From assembly GCF_040276065.1 (NCBI RefSeq), contig NZ_JBELOI010000001.1, forward strand, positions 248,001 through 312,000: DNA of 64,000 bases, read 5' to 3'. The stretch is from Castellaniella sp040276065 (GTDB lineage Bacteria; Pseudomonadota; Gammaproteobacteria; Burkholderiales; Burkholderiaceae_B). The notes below the pieces were generated by a model. The model did not search any database and had not been told where the DNA came from. It saw only the letters and a list, made by a program, of their open reading frames with translations. The first letter of the stretch is position 1. Each line of letters begins with the position of its first letter. Both the position numbers and the translations under genes were made by a program. Below are positions 15,629-23,795 of the stretch, one piece after another.

Positions 15629-16236
15629 GAGCGGCGGGCGCGCGCCTGGGCGAGCGCCTGGGCGATGCGTGCATGTTTGGCCTCGTCGCCGGCGGGTGCG
15701 GCCAGGGCGGGCTTGTTGGACAGGGTGCGGGCGGCGGGTCCGGCGGACTCGTCGTGGCGGCGCAGCAACCGGGTATTGCGCGCTTGGTAGCGCGTTCTTG
15801 CGTGGCGGGCGTCCTCGGAGCCCCAGGCCCGGTCGGCGGGCACCATCGTGATGCAATCGACCGGGCAGGGCGCGACGCAGCGCTCGCAGCCGGTGCAATC
15901 CCCTTCGAGCACCGTATGCATCAACTGGTTGGCGCCGACGATGGCGTCCACCGGACAGGCCTGGATGCACAGTGTGCAGCCGATGCAGTGTTCTTCATCG
16001 ATCAGGGCGATGCGGAAAGGCTGGTGTGTGCCGACGGCCGGATCCAGCGCCCGTTCGGGGCGCTCGAGCAGTGCCGCCAGCGCGGCGATGGTCCGCGGGC
16101 CGCCCGGGGGGCAGCGGTTGAGATCGGCCTCGCCCGCCGCGATCGCTTCGGCATACGGGCGGCAGCCCGCATAGCCGCATTGCATGCATTGCGTCTGTGG
16201 CAGGAGGGCATCGATGGCGTCGGCGAGAGAGGGCAT
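15625..16236 (-). CDS. rsxB: RnfB/RsxB-type iron-sulfur electron transfer protein
   Basis: A 203-residue protein with three [4Fe-4S] sites. An N-terminal Fe-S domain has Cys17, 20, 25 and 42 (CMQCGYAGC and NRCPPGG), and two ferredoxin motifs have CIGCTLCIQACP (Cys84-94) and CTGCERCVAPCP (Cys114-124). The C-terminus is basic and Ala-rich. In the family RnfB/RsxB is one subunit of a membrane complex; here the hydrophobic N-terminal anchor is absent and no rnfA, C, D, G or E genes lie nearby, so it looks like a soluble, solitary relative. It overlaps nth by four bases. The start at 16236 was chosen because in-frame upstream sequence is low-complexity without homology features. Confidence 0.9.
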   Translation of the reverse strand: MPSLADAIDALLPQTQCMQCGYAGCRPYAEAIAAGEADLNRCPPGGPRTIAALAALLERPERALDPAVGTHQPFRIALIDEEHCIGCTLCIQACPVDAIVGANQLMHTVLEGDCTGCERCVAPCPVDCITMVPADRAWGSEDARHARTRYQARNTRLLRRHDESAGPAARTLSNKPALAAPAGDEAKHARIAQALAQARARRS

Positions 16237-16294
16237 GCGCGGGAGCACGCCGCGCGCCGCCTGGCGCTGGCGTGGTTGAGGTCGGCGGACCCGA

Positions 16295-17509
16295 CTAGTG
16301 TGAACGGATGAATGCCGAGATTTTAGGACAGATCTGCTCGCGCCAGCGCCGCCCCGAGAAAATCCCGTAGTGGCCACATTCGGCGGCCGTGTAGGCTTGC
16401 CGCATGGATCGGGGCAGCGAGCGGCACAGGTCGTGGGCGGCGTGGGTCTGGCCTTCGCCGGAGATATCGTCGAGCGCACCCTCGACCGTCAGCAGGGCGG
16501 TGCGGCGGATGGCGGCGGGATCGACGCGCTGGCCGTCGACGAACCAGTTGCCCCGCGGGAGCTGGAATTCCTGGAACACCGTGCGGATGGTGTCGAGGTA
16601 GAACTGGGCCGGCATGTCGAGCACCGCGTTGTATTCGTCGTAGAAGCGGCGGTGGGCCTCGGCATCGCTGTCGTCGCCTCGCAGCAGATGCAGGTAGTAG
16701 TCGTGGTGGGAGCGCAGGTGGCGGTCGGGGTTCATGGCCACAAAGCCCGCATGCTGGAGGAATCCCGGATAGACCTTGCGGCCGGCACCGGGGTAGCGCG
16801 CGGGCACCCGGTGGATGAGGTTGTCCTCGAACCACGCGTAGGGCTTGGTCGTGGCCAGCCGGTTGACTTGGGTCGGGGATTTGCGGCAGTCGATCGGGCC
16901 GCCCATCATCGTCATGGAGCGTGGCTGACAGGTGGCCTCTTCGCTCGCGAGCAGGGACACCGCCGCGAGCACCGGGACCGTGGGCTGGCAGACCGAGACC
17001 ACGTGGACGTCGGGGCCCAGGTGGCGGATGAAGTCCTGGATGTAGCGCACATAGTCATCCAGGCCGAATGTGCCCTCCGAGGCCGGGACCATGCGGGCGT
17101 CGAGCCAGTCGGTCACATAGACGTCATGCTCGGACAGGAGCGCGCGCGCGGTGTCGCGCAGCAGCGTTGCGTGGTGGCCCGAGAGCGGGGCGACCAGCAG
17201 CACCCGCGGATCGTGACGGCGCGTCTCGCGGCGAAAGCGGACCAGGCGGCAGAATGGCCGCGAGAGCGAGATCTCCTCGATGACCGGGACGGTGTGGACG
17301 CCCGTTTTGACGCTGGAGATGTTCCAGGCAGGCTTTTCGTAGTCCTTGCCCAGGCGGTGCACCAGCTCGTAGGCGGCGGCGAACTGGCGCGAGAGCGGCG
17401 TATAGGCCAGGGGACTGTAGGGGTTGGAAAATAACTGTGAACTGGTGTCGGTGAAAGCGGCCAGGGGTGCCAGGAATGAGCGTTGTAGTTCGTGCAGGTC
17501 GTACAGCAT
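16295..17509 (-). CDS. phaZ: Intracellular polyhydroxybutyrate depolymerase PhaZ
   Basis: A 404-residue alpha/beta-hydrolase without a signal peptide, matching intracellular PHB depolymerases that mobilise stored polyester granules. The nucleophile motif is VSVCQPTVPV (Cys174), a cysteine where extracellular enzymes use serine. Other family blocks are LLVAPLSGHHATLLRDT, DVYVTDWLDAR, MTMMGGPID and the C-terminal TAAECGHYGIFSGRRWREQI holding the catalytic His. The start at 17509 (MLYDLHELQRSFL) matches the family; an in-frame upstream extension is unlikely. Implies that the organism makes PHB. Confidence 0.93.
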   Translation of the reverse strand: MLYDLHELQRSFLAPLAAFTDTSSQLFSNPYSPLAYTPLSRQFAAAYELVHRLGKDYEKPAWNISSVKTGVHTVPVIEEISLSRPFCRLVRFRRETRRHDPRVLLVAPLSGHHATLLRDTARALLSEHDVYVTDWLDARMVPASEGTFGLDDYVRYIQDFIRHLGPDVHVVSVCQPTVPVLAAVSLLASEEATCQPRSMTMMGGPIDCRKSPTQVNRLATTKPYAWFEDNLIHRVPARYPGAGRKVYPGFLQHAGFVAMNPDRHLRSHHDYYLHLLRGDDSDAEAHRRFYDEYNAVLDMPAQFYLDTIRTVFQEFQLPRGNWFVDGQRVDPAAIRRTALLTVEGALDDISGEGQTHAAHDLCRSLPRSMRQAYTAAECGHYGIFSGRRWREQICPKISAFIRSH

Positions 17510-17567
17510 GGGGCGTCCGCGTTCCAATCGAATGTGTACTTAAAGTAACGGAATTTGATGGGGGACG

Positions 17568-17640
17568 GTACCCGAAACCCCTTGGGTACGGGTTTTCCCC
17601 ATTCCCTGAAGAGGGGGATGTGGCGTTTTTATGACGTCAT
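17568..17640. other. Competing hairpins and a palindrome in the fdxA-phaZ gap
   Basis: The 223-bp gap between fdxA and phaZ (both minus) contains GTACCC (17568-17573) pairing with GGGTAC (17584-17589) and, alternatively, AAACCC (17575-17580) pairing with GGGTTT (17590-17595); the two stems exclude each other. ATGACGTCAT at 17631-17640 is a perfect 10-bp palindrome. The stems could act as the fdxA terminator; the palindrome is a possible protein-binding site. No gene is seen in the gap. Confidence 0.4.
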
Positions 17641-17732
17641 GCGATAAAGCGCCGCCCGGATGGGTGCCGTGGCGCCCACGGCTTCCCTCGGGGGGTGGTC
17701 GCCGCGACCCGGCGCCAGACCGTGGTCTCTGT

Positions 17733-18059
17733 TTAGGGGCGCTCGAGGTATTTGAGCTTGTCGGCGACGCCGTTCCATTCGTCGGCGCCGTCCAGCGCCC
17801 CCACCGAGCGGTTGATGGGCTTGAATTCGGGCGAGAGCTCGGCATTCAGGGGGATGTAGTCGAGCTGATCCTGCGGCACGTCTTCTTCGGCGAAGATCGC
17901 GTTGGCGGGGCATTCGGGGACGCAGACCGCGCAGTCGATGCATTCTTCGGGATCGATCACCAGAAAATTCGGGCCCTCGCGGAAGCAATCCACCGGACAG
18001 ACATCGACGCAGTCGGTATATTTACATTTAATACAGTTTTCGGTGACGACGTGTGTCAT
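17733..18059 (-). CDS. fdxA: 7Fe-8S ferredoxin FdxA
   Basis: A 108-residue ferredoxin with one [3Fe-4S] and one [4Fe-4S] cluster, like Azotobacter ferredoxin I. The cysteines fall at 9, 12, 17, 21, 25, 40, 43, 46 and 50 (ENCIKCKYTDCVDVCPVDC and CIDCAVCVPECP), the expected pattern shifted by one. The C-terminal 50 residues, ending EWNGVADKLKYLERP, are typical of the FdxA subfamily. Stand-alone gene; a TAAAAT -10-like hexamer on the minus strand lies about 65 bp upstream. Confidence 0.97.
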   Translation of the reverse strand: MTHVVTENCIKCKYTDCVDVCPVDCFREGPNFLVIDPEECIDCAVCVPECPANAIFAEEDVPQDQLDYIPLNAELSPEFKPINRSVGALDGADEWNGVADKLKYLERP

Positions 18060-18196
18060 GGTTCGGGCTCCGGCAATCGATCGGGCCGGCGCGCGGATCG
18101 GGTTTCCGCGCGCGGCCTAAGAGGGATTTTACCGAAAATGTTCGGGTGAACCCGGATTGCCCTGCGTGGAGGGTGGGCTTGGCGCCGTAAAGCGGC

Positions 18197-19378
18197 CTAT
18201 GCGACGGACTCGTAGGGCAGCCCGACGTAGTTTTCGGCAATGGTGGTGCGCCCTGCGACCGTGCTGGTGTAGTAGTCCTGCTCGGCCCGCTGGATGCGCT
18301 CGCTGAAGGGGTCATCGTTGAAAGTATGCAGCAGCATCGTCATCCACCATGAAAAGCGCTCGGCCTTCCAGATGCGCCGCAGACAGATTTCGGAGTATTT
18401 TTCCAGCAGTTCGGCACGCCCGTCGTGATAGGTGCCGCGCAGCGCGTGATAGAGGGTGTAGACGTCGCTGGAGGCGAGGTTCAGGCCCTTGGCGCCGGTG
18501 GGCGGCACGATGTGCGCCGCGTCGCCCACCAGGAACAGGCGGCCGAATTTCATGGGCTCGGCGACGAAACTGCGCAGGGGAGCGATGCTCTTTTCCAGCG
18601 ACGGGCCGGTGATCAGCTTGCCGGCAATGTCCTCAGGCAGGCGCGCCGAGAGTTCCGTCCAGAAGCGGTCGTCGGACCAGTCCTCGACGTGCTCGGCCAG
18701 GCTGCATTGGAGATAATAGCGGCTGCGCGTGTGGGACCGCATGCTGCACAACACAAAGCCGCGTGGGTTGTGGATGTAGACGAGTTCGTCCTCGATCGGC
18801 GGGGTGTCCGACAGCAGCCCGAGCCAGCCAAACGGGTAGACCCGCTCGAAATTCCGGATGGCACCCTGGGGCACCGATTTGCGCGAGACGCCGTGGAAGC
18901 CGTCGCAGCCGGCGATGTAGTCGCATTCGAGTTCGATCCGCTCGCCGTCCCGGGTAAAGGACACGCGTGGTTTTTCGTCCATGAAATCATGCAGTTCCAC
19001 GTCGGCCGCCTCGTAGATGATGGGTGCGCCGCTGGCGCGGCGCGCATCCATCAGGTCGCGGGTGAGCTCGGTCTGGCCATAGACCAGCACCGAATGGCCG
19101 CCGGTGAGGCCCTTCATGTCGATGCGCTCGCGGCGCCCCTGGAAGGAGAGGCTGAAGCCGTCATGGACCAGGCCGTCGGCATCCATGCGCCGGGCGACGC
19201 CGGCCTCGCGCATAAGGTCGACGAAGCCGTATTCGAGCACGCCGGCGCGGATGCGCCCCAGAACGTAATCGGGGGTTTTGGATTCGAGGATGACGGTTTC
19301 GATGCCCTGGAGGTGCAGCAATTGGCCGAGCAGCAGGCCCGAGGGGCCTGCGCCGATGATGGCGACTTGGGTTTTCAT
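18197..19378 (-). CDS. pobA: 4-hydroxybenzoate 3-monooxygenase
   Basis: FAD- and NADPH-dependent hydroxylase converting 4-hydroxybenzoate to protocatechuate, the entry to the beta-ketoadipate pathway. The 393 residues match the family length. Visible are the FAD motif IGAGPSGLLLG at the N-terminus, the DG motif GCDGFHG, GDAAHIVPPTGAKGLNLA, and the substrate-binding strand LCSMRSHTRSRYYLQC, in which the Ser, Arg and Tyr correspond to Ser212, Arg214 and Tyr222 of the Pseudomonas enzyme. The usual divergent regulator pobR is absent: upstream lies an AT-rich non-coding island and then a flavodoxin-like gene. Confidence 0.97.
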   Translation of the reverse strand: MKTQVAIIGAGPSGLLLGQLLHLQGIETVILESKTPDYVLGRIRAGVLEYGFVDLMREAGVARRMDADGLVHDGFSLSFQGRRERIDMKGLTGGHSVLVYGQTELTRDLMDARRASGAPIIYEAADVELHDFMDEKPRVSFTRDGERIELECDYIAGCDGFHGVSRKSVPQGAIRNFERVYPFGWLGLLSDTPPIEDELVYIHNPRGFVLCSMRSHTRSRYYLQCSLAEHVEDWSDDRFWTELSARLPEDIAGKLITGPSLEKSIAPLRSFVAEPMKFGRLFLVGDAAHIVPPTGAKGLNLASSDVYTLYHALRGTYHDGRAELLEKYSEICLRRIWKAERFSWWMTMLLHTFNDDPFSERIQRAEQDYYTSTVAGRTTIAENYVGLPYESVA

Positions 19379-19440
19379 GGGATGTCTCCTGGTGTCGGGG
19401 GGTGCAGGATGACATCATCGGCCGGAAGAGCCGAGATTGG

Positions 19441-19640
19441 AATGTCTATTTGGGCAGTAAAGTTGTCAAAATGACATATATAGGTATATTTTAAATAAAT
19501 CTAAAAAACGTATATTTTAGGTATCGAATATTTTCGATTGTTTATTTAATCTATTGTTTTATATGATAATTATTTGAAATTGTAGCGGCTATATATTCAG
19601 GATCTGTGATCGAAATGAGGGATATCCGGAATAAGTTAAT
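19441..19640. promoter_or_regulatory. AT-rich non-coding island upstream of pobA
   Basis: Of the 299 bp between pobA and the next gene, about 19441-19640 is strikingly AT-rich against a GC-rich background. It holds TGTCA-AAA-TGACA (19464-19476), ATCGAA-TATT-TTCGAT (19523-19538) and the direct repeat GTATATTTTA at 19484-19493 and 19510-19519. I see no plausible reading frame. It probably contains the pobA promoter and operator, with curved or xenogeneic-silencer-type DNA; a decayed transferred gene is an alternative. Confidence 0.55.
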
Positions 19641-19677
19641 TTGTGCTTACGGCATTTCCTAGAAAGGCCACCCGCCC

Positions 19678-20181
19678 TCACAGCAGCAGCGCGGCCAGTG
19701 TGCCGCCCAGCGTCGCGCCGCGCTCCAGCCATGGCTCGGGGACGGTTTTGGGCGCCAGGATCGCCTCGGGGGTCTGGGCGCGCATGGGCACGATCAGGGT
19801 CGGGGCGGCCTGCGCCAGGCGCCAGCCGGTGCAGATGCGTTCGATCTGGCGCTGGGCGCCCTGGCCGTCCGACCCCGCGGTGACGATTGCGGCGTATGGG
19901 CGGCCATTGAGGCGGTCGAGGACGGCGTAGTAGTTGCGGTCGAGGCATTCCTTCATGGCGCCGCTCAGGCTGCCGAGGTTTTCGGGCGCGGCGAGGATCA
20001 GGCCGTCCGCGGCCAATAGCGCCTCCGCGCCCGTGTCTTCGGCGCGCAACATGCACAGAATGAAATTCTCGCCAGCCCGCAGCTCGTCGGCGATTGCCTG
20101 GGCACCGCGCGCCGCGGCCTGGGCCATCTGCCGCGCCGCGCCGGTGCGCGAATGCCAGATGATTGTCAATTGCTTCGGCAT
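19678..20181 (-). CDS. NADPH-dependent FMN reductase / flavodoxin-family protein
   Basis: A 167-residue flavodoxin-like protein. The N-terminal FMN-phosphate loop is IIWHSRTGAARQMAQAA, then DGLILAAPENLGSLSGAMKECLDRNYY (the second FMN-binding loop, typical of the NADPH-dependent FMN reductase/NAD(P)H-quinone family), then AAIVTAGSDGQGAQRQIERI. No membrane segment or signal peptide. Divergent from relA with an 82-bp gap. Physiological substrate unknown; quinone or flavin reduction is the family default. Confidence 0.85.
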   Translation of the reverse strand: MPKQLTIIWHSRTGAARQMAQAAARGAQAIADELRAGENFILCMLRAEDTGAEALLAADGLILAAPENLGSLSGAMKECLDRNYYAVLDRLNGRPYAAIVTAGSDGQGAQRQIERICTGWRLAQAAPTLIVPMRAQTPEAILAPKTVPEPWLERGATLGGTLAALLL

Positions 20182-20263
20182 GGCGGCTCCTACGTCATGA
20201 TGCGACTCACGGTAGTATAGGGGCCTGAGAAGCCCGTATTCGCCCCGCGTGTTGCCGATACCC

Positions 20264-22456
20264 ATGAGCGCCCCGATCGAATCCGAAACCGCCGACCCAT
20301 TCGACGCCGCCTGGCTGCAGGCGGCGGGCGATGGTCTGGACGAGGCGGGGCGGGCGTTGCTGGCGCAGGCCGCCGAGTGGGTGCGCGAGCCCCTGCGGGG
20401 CATTCGGGCGAGCACGGGCGAGGCGCTGGATGCGCATAGCGCGGGGGTGGTCGCGATCCTGGCCGCGCTGGGGTCGGACGCGGTGACCCGGGCCGCCGCG
20501 TTGCTGGCGGTCCAGTCCGCGCCCGCGGGTGAGGCGGCGCGCCAGGATCCGATGCGCAAGGCCTTCGGGCCCGAGGTGATGACGCTGGTGCAGGGCGTGC
20601 GCGCGCTGCTGCGCCTGGGCCAGGTCGCCGGGCGCGCAGAGGACGCCGCAGACGGCGACCAAAAGGAAAAACAGCGCAAAATGCTGTTGGCGATGGCCGC
20701 CGACTTGCGCATCGTTCTGATGCGCCTGGCTTCGCGGCTGCAATCGCTGCGCTGGTATGCGGGCACACACACGCCGTGTCCGCCCGGCTTCGCGCGCGAG
20801 ACCATGTCGCTGTACACGCCGCTGGCCAATCGCCTGGGGATCTGGCAGCTCAAGTGGGAAATGGAGGACCTGGCCTTCCGTTTTCTCGAGCCCGACATCT
20901 ATAAGTCCATCGCGCGCCAGCTCGAGGAAAAGCGCAACGAGCGCGAGGCCTTCATTGACGCGGTGGTGGGGCGGCTGCGCGACGCGCTCGAGGATGCGCG
21001 CATTCCGGCCGAGATCCATGGCCGACCCAAGCATATCTACAGCATCTGGAACAAGATGCGCCTCAAGCACCTGGCCTTCGGCCAGCTGTTTGATCTGCGG
21101 GCCTTGCGCGTGATCGTCGAGGACGAACGCGCCTGCTATGCCGCTCTGGCCCTCGTGCACGCTCTGTGGACGCCGCTGCCCGACGAGTTCGACGATTACA
21201 TCGCCCGGCCCAAGCCCAATGGCTATCGTTCGCTGCATACCGTGGTTGCCGACGAGCAGGGCCGCGCCTTCGAGGTGCAGATCCGCACGCGCGACATGCA
21301 CCAGTTCGCCGAGTACGGCATGGCGGCCCATTGGCGCTACAAGGAGGCTGGTGCGCGCGGTGGACAGGTGTCGGCCAGCGGCGACTACGACCAGAAGATC
21401 GCCTGGATGCGCCAGCTCCTGGCCTGGAAGGACGAGGGCGGGCCCGCGCCCAAGGCGCAGGCGGCCGATCGCATCTACGTCATGACGCCGCAGGCACGCG
21501 TCATCGAGCTGCCGGCGGGCGCCACGCCGGTGGATTTTGCCTATTACCTGCACACCGACCTGGGGCACCGCTGCCGCGGCGCGCGGGTCGATGGCCAGAT
21601 GGTGCCGCTGTCCACGACCTTGCAGACCGGTCAGACGGTCGAGATCATCGCCGCCAAGTCCGGCGGCCCCTCGCGCGACTGGCTCAATCCGCAGCTCGGC
21701 TTTCTCGCCAGTCCCCGCTCGCGTGCCAAGGTGCGCGCATGGTTCAACGCGATCGAGCTGCAGCAGCGCATCGCCCAGGGTCAGGCCCTGGTCGAAAAGG
21801 AATTGCAGCGCCTGGGCCGCACGGCAACCAACCTTGAGCAGCTTGCGCAGCAGCTCGGTTTTGCTCGCGCCGACGACTTGTACGTCGCCGCGGCCAAGGA
21901 AGAATTCAGCCTGCGCCAGATCGACCACGTCTTTCGCGAGCCGGTGTCGCCCGCGCAGGCCGAGCGCGACGAGGCCCGCGTCTATGCGAGCGACCAGGGC
22001 AGCGTGGCGCGCACCGGCAAGAGCGGCGTGCTGGTCGTGGGGGTGGATTCGCTGCTGACGCAGCTTGCGCGCTGCTGCCGGCCGGCGCCGCCGGACCTGA
22101 TCGGCGGCTTTGTCACGCGAGGCCGGGGGGTGTCCATCCACCGGCGCGATTGCGCCTCGTGGGCCGCCCTGGCGCAGCGCCATCCCGAACGCATCATCGA
22201 GGTCGCCTGGGGCGACACCGGCGGCACCATGTATCCGATCGACCTCGGCATCCATGCGCAGGACCGACCCACGCTGCTGCGTGACCTGTCCGAGGTCTTT
22301 GCCCGCCTGCGGCTGCGGGTGGTGCGGGTGACCACGCATAGCCGCCGCTCGTTGGCGCACATGGTGTTCACCATCGAGGTGCGCAACGGCGAGCAGATCG
22401 CCCAGGCCCTGGCCGCGGTCAACGAGTTGCCGGGCGTGGATGCGAGCCGCCAGTGA
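20264..22456 (+). CDS. relA: (p)ppGpp synthetase, RelA type
   Basis: Ribosome-associated alarmone synthetase for the stringent response; 730 residues. The N-terminal hydrolase region (about 60-190) lacks the HD catalytic motif, so it should be synthesis-only. The synthetase domain has EIHGRPKHIYSIWNKM, LFDLRALRVIVED and DDYIARPKPNGYRSLHTVV, followed by QIRTRDMHQFAEYGMAAHWRYK. A TGS domain (RIYVMTPQARVIELPAGATP), a zinc-finger/helical region with ARCCRPAPPDLIGGFVTRGRGVSIHRRDC and a C-terminal ACT domain complete the RelA architecture. An upstream in-frame GTG at 20249 is possible, but the ATG at 20264 is preferred. Confidence 0.95.
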   Translation: MSAPIESETADPFDAAWLQAAGDGLDEAGRALLAQAAEWVREPLRGIRASTGEALDAHSAGVVAILAALGSDAVTRAAALLAVQSAPAGEAARQDPMRKAFGPEVMTLVQGVRALLRLGQVAGRAEDAADGDQKEKQRKMLLAMAADLRIVLMRLASRLQSLRWYAGTHTPCPPGFARETMSLYTPLANRLGIWQLKWEMEDLAFRFLEPDIYKSIARQLEEKRNEREAFIDAVVGRLRDALEDARIPAEIHGRPKHIYSIWNKMRLKHLAFGQLFDLRALRVIVEDERACYAALALVHALWTPLPDEFDDYIARPKPNGYRSLHTVVADEQGRAFEVQIRTRDMHQFAEYGMAAHWRYKEAGARGGQVSASGDYDQKIAWMRQLLAWKDEGGPAPKAQAADRIYVMTPQARVIELPAGATPVDFAYYLHTDLGHRCRGARVDGQMVPLSTTLQTGQTVEIIAAKSGGPSRDWLNPQLGFLASPRSRAKVRAWFNAIELQQRIAQGQALVEKELQRLGRTATNLEQLAQQLGFARADDLYVAAAKEEFSLRQIDHVFREPVSPAQAERDEARVYASDQGSVARTGKSGVLVVGVDSLLTQLARCCRPAPPDLIGGFVTRGRGVSIHRRDCASWAALAQRHPERIIEVAWGDTGGTMYPIDLGIHAQDRPTLLRDLSEVFARLRLRVVRVTTHSRRSLAHMVFTIEVRNGEQIAQALAAVNELPGVDASRQ

Positions 22457-22483
22457 TTTTCCGCCCGCATGGCCCTGGCGGCG

Positions 22484-22550
22484 CGCGCGGGGGCGGCGCT
22501 GGTAGAATATCCTGTTTGATCCGGCGCGTCGTTTGTGCCGCCCCCGCGCG
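22484..22550 (+). promoter_or_regulatory. Long-range 14-bp inverted repeat in the trpB leader
   Basis: CGCGCGGGGGCGGC at 22484-22497 is the exact reverse complement of GCCGCCCCCGCGCG at 22537-22550, with a 39-nt loop, in the 110-bp gap between relA and trpB. A -10-like TAGAAT lies in the loop at 22503-22508, without a recognisable -35. Read-through RNA from relA would form a very stable stem ending 16 nt before the trpB ATG; RNA starting in the loop would carry only the 3' arm. Candidate leader control element. Confidence 0.55.
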
Positions 22551-22566
22551 GGCCTTCGCCCAGCGG

Positions 22567-23784
22567 ATGTTTTTCGAGAAAGCCTTGGAACCCTATCATC
22601 TTCCCGACCCCCAGGGGCATTTCGGCGTATTCGGCGGATCGTTCGTCGCCGAGACGCTGGTGCATGCGCTCGATGCGCTGCGCGAGGCATACGATCGCTA
22701 TCGCGACGATCCGGAGTTCCAGCGTGAATTCGCCTACGAGCTCGAGCATTACGTCGGACGGCCCAGTCCCGTCTATCATGCGCGGCGCTGGTCCGAGCAG
22801 CTCGGTGGGGCGCAGATCTGGTTCAAGCGCGAGGATCTGAACCATACCGGGGCGCACAAGGTCAACAATTGCATCGGCCAGGCCCTGCTGGCGCGCCGGA
22901 TGGGCAAGCCGCGCGTGATTGCCGAGACCGGCGCCGGCCAGCATGGCGTCGCCACCGCGACGGTGGCCGCGCGCTACGGCCTCGAGTGCGTGGTGTACAT
23001 GGGCAGCGAGGATGTCCGCCGCCAGGCCTCGAACGTCTACCGCATGAAGCTCCTTGGCGCCACCGTGGTGCCCGTCGAGTCCGGCTCGCGCACGCTCAAG
23101 GACGCCTTGAACGAGGCCATGCGCGACTGGGTGACCAACGTCGAGAACACCTTCTACATCATCGGCACGGTCGCCGGGCCCCATCCCTATCCCATGATGG
23201 TGCGCGACTTCCAGTCCATCATTGGCCGCGAATGCCTCGAGCAGATGCCGCGCGACGCGGGCCGTCAGCCCGACTACATCCTGGCTTCGGTCGGCGGCGG
23301 GTCGAATGCGATGGGAATCTTCCACCCCTATATCGATCATTCGGGGGTGCGTCTCGTGGGCGTCGAGGCGGCGGGCGAGGGCCTGGACACCGGGCGGCAC
23401 GCGGCCTCCCTCGAGCGCGGCGTGGTGGGTGTGCTGCACGGCAACCGCACCTACCTGCTGCAGGACGCCAACGGCCAGATCACCGAGACCCACTCCATCT
23501 CGGCAGGCCTGGACTACCCGGGCGTCGGTCCCGAGCACGCCTGGCTCATGGAGTCGGGCCGGGCCGAGTACGTCGGGATCACCGATCAGGAGGCCCTGGC
23601 GGCATTCCACGATTGCTGCCGCATCGAGGGCATCATGCCCGCGCTCGAGTCCGCCCATGCCGTCGCCCACGCGGCCAAGCTGGCCCCGACGCTGCCGCGC
23701 GACCAGGTCATCCTGGTGAACCTGTCCGGCCGTGGCGACAAGGACATGCATACGGTCGCTGAGTTCAGCGGCATCACCCTGTGA
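22567..23784 (+). CDS. trpB: Tryptophan synthase beta chain
   Basis: PLP enzyme joining indole and serine to make tryptophan. The 405-residue protein has the PLP-Schiff-base lysine at 98 in HTGAHKVNN, the channel segment ETGAGQHGVATATVAA, the phosphate-binding loop VGGGSNAMGIF, and the C-terminal NLSGRGDKDM. The ATG at 22567 lacks a strong Shine-Dalgarno. The stop (TGA) precedes trpA, and accD follows. The usual upstream partner trpF is not here; relA takes its place. Confidence 0.97.
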   Translation: MFFEKALEPYHLPDPQGHFGVFGGSFVAETLVHALDALREAYDRYRDDPEFQREFAYELEHYVGRPSPVYHARRWSEQLGGAQIWFKREDLNHTGAHKVNNCIGQALLARRMGKPRVIAETGAGQHGVATATVAARYGLECVVYMGSEDVRRQASNVYRMKLLGATVVPVESGSRTLKDALNEAMRDWVTNVENTFYIIGTVAGPHPYPMMVRDFQSIIGRECLEQMPRDAGRQPDYILASVGGGSNAMGIFHPYIDHSGVRLVGVEAAGEGLDTGRHAASLERGVVGVLHGNRTYLLQDANGQITETHSISAGLDYPGVGPEHAWLMESGRAEYVGITDQEALAAFHDCCRIEGIMPALESAHAVAHAAKLAPTLPRDQVILVNLSGRGDKDMHTVAEFSGITL

Positions 23785-23795
23785 CGGAGCGCGCC

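Noticed and set aside
17631..17640. ATGACGTCAT palindrome as a CRE-like regulator site
   Set aside because: A 10-bp palindrome alone in 64 kb is weak evidence, and the eukaryotic CRE analogy is irrelevant; noted only as part of the fdxA-phaZ gap.
19379..19677. tRNA or small RNA gene in the AT-rich island
   Set aside because: No cloverleaf, no CCA-type end and no terminator hairpin with a T-run could be found by eye.
22469..22519. 16-codon ORF in the trpB leader (MALAARAGAALVEYPV)
   Set aside because: It contains no Trp codons and no Shine-Dalgarno, so it does not qualify as an attenuation leader peptide.
20207..22690. 827-codon open frame antisense to relA
   Set aside because: Spans the relA gene and the trpB leader without recognisable domains; typical antisense artefact.
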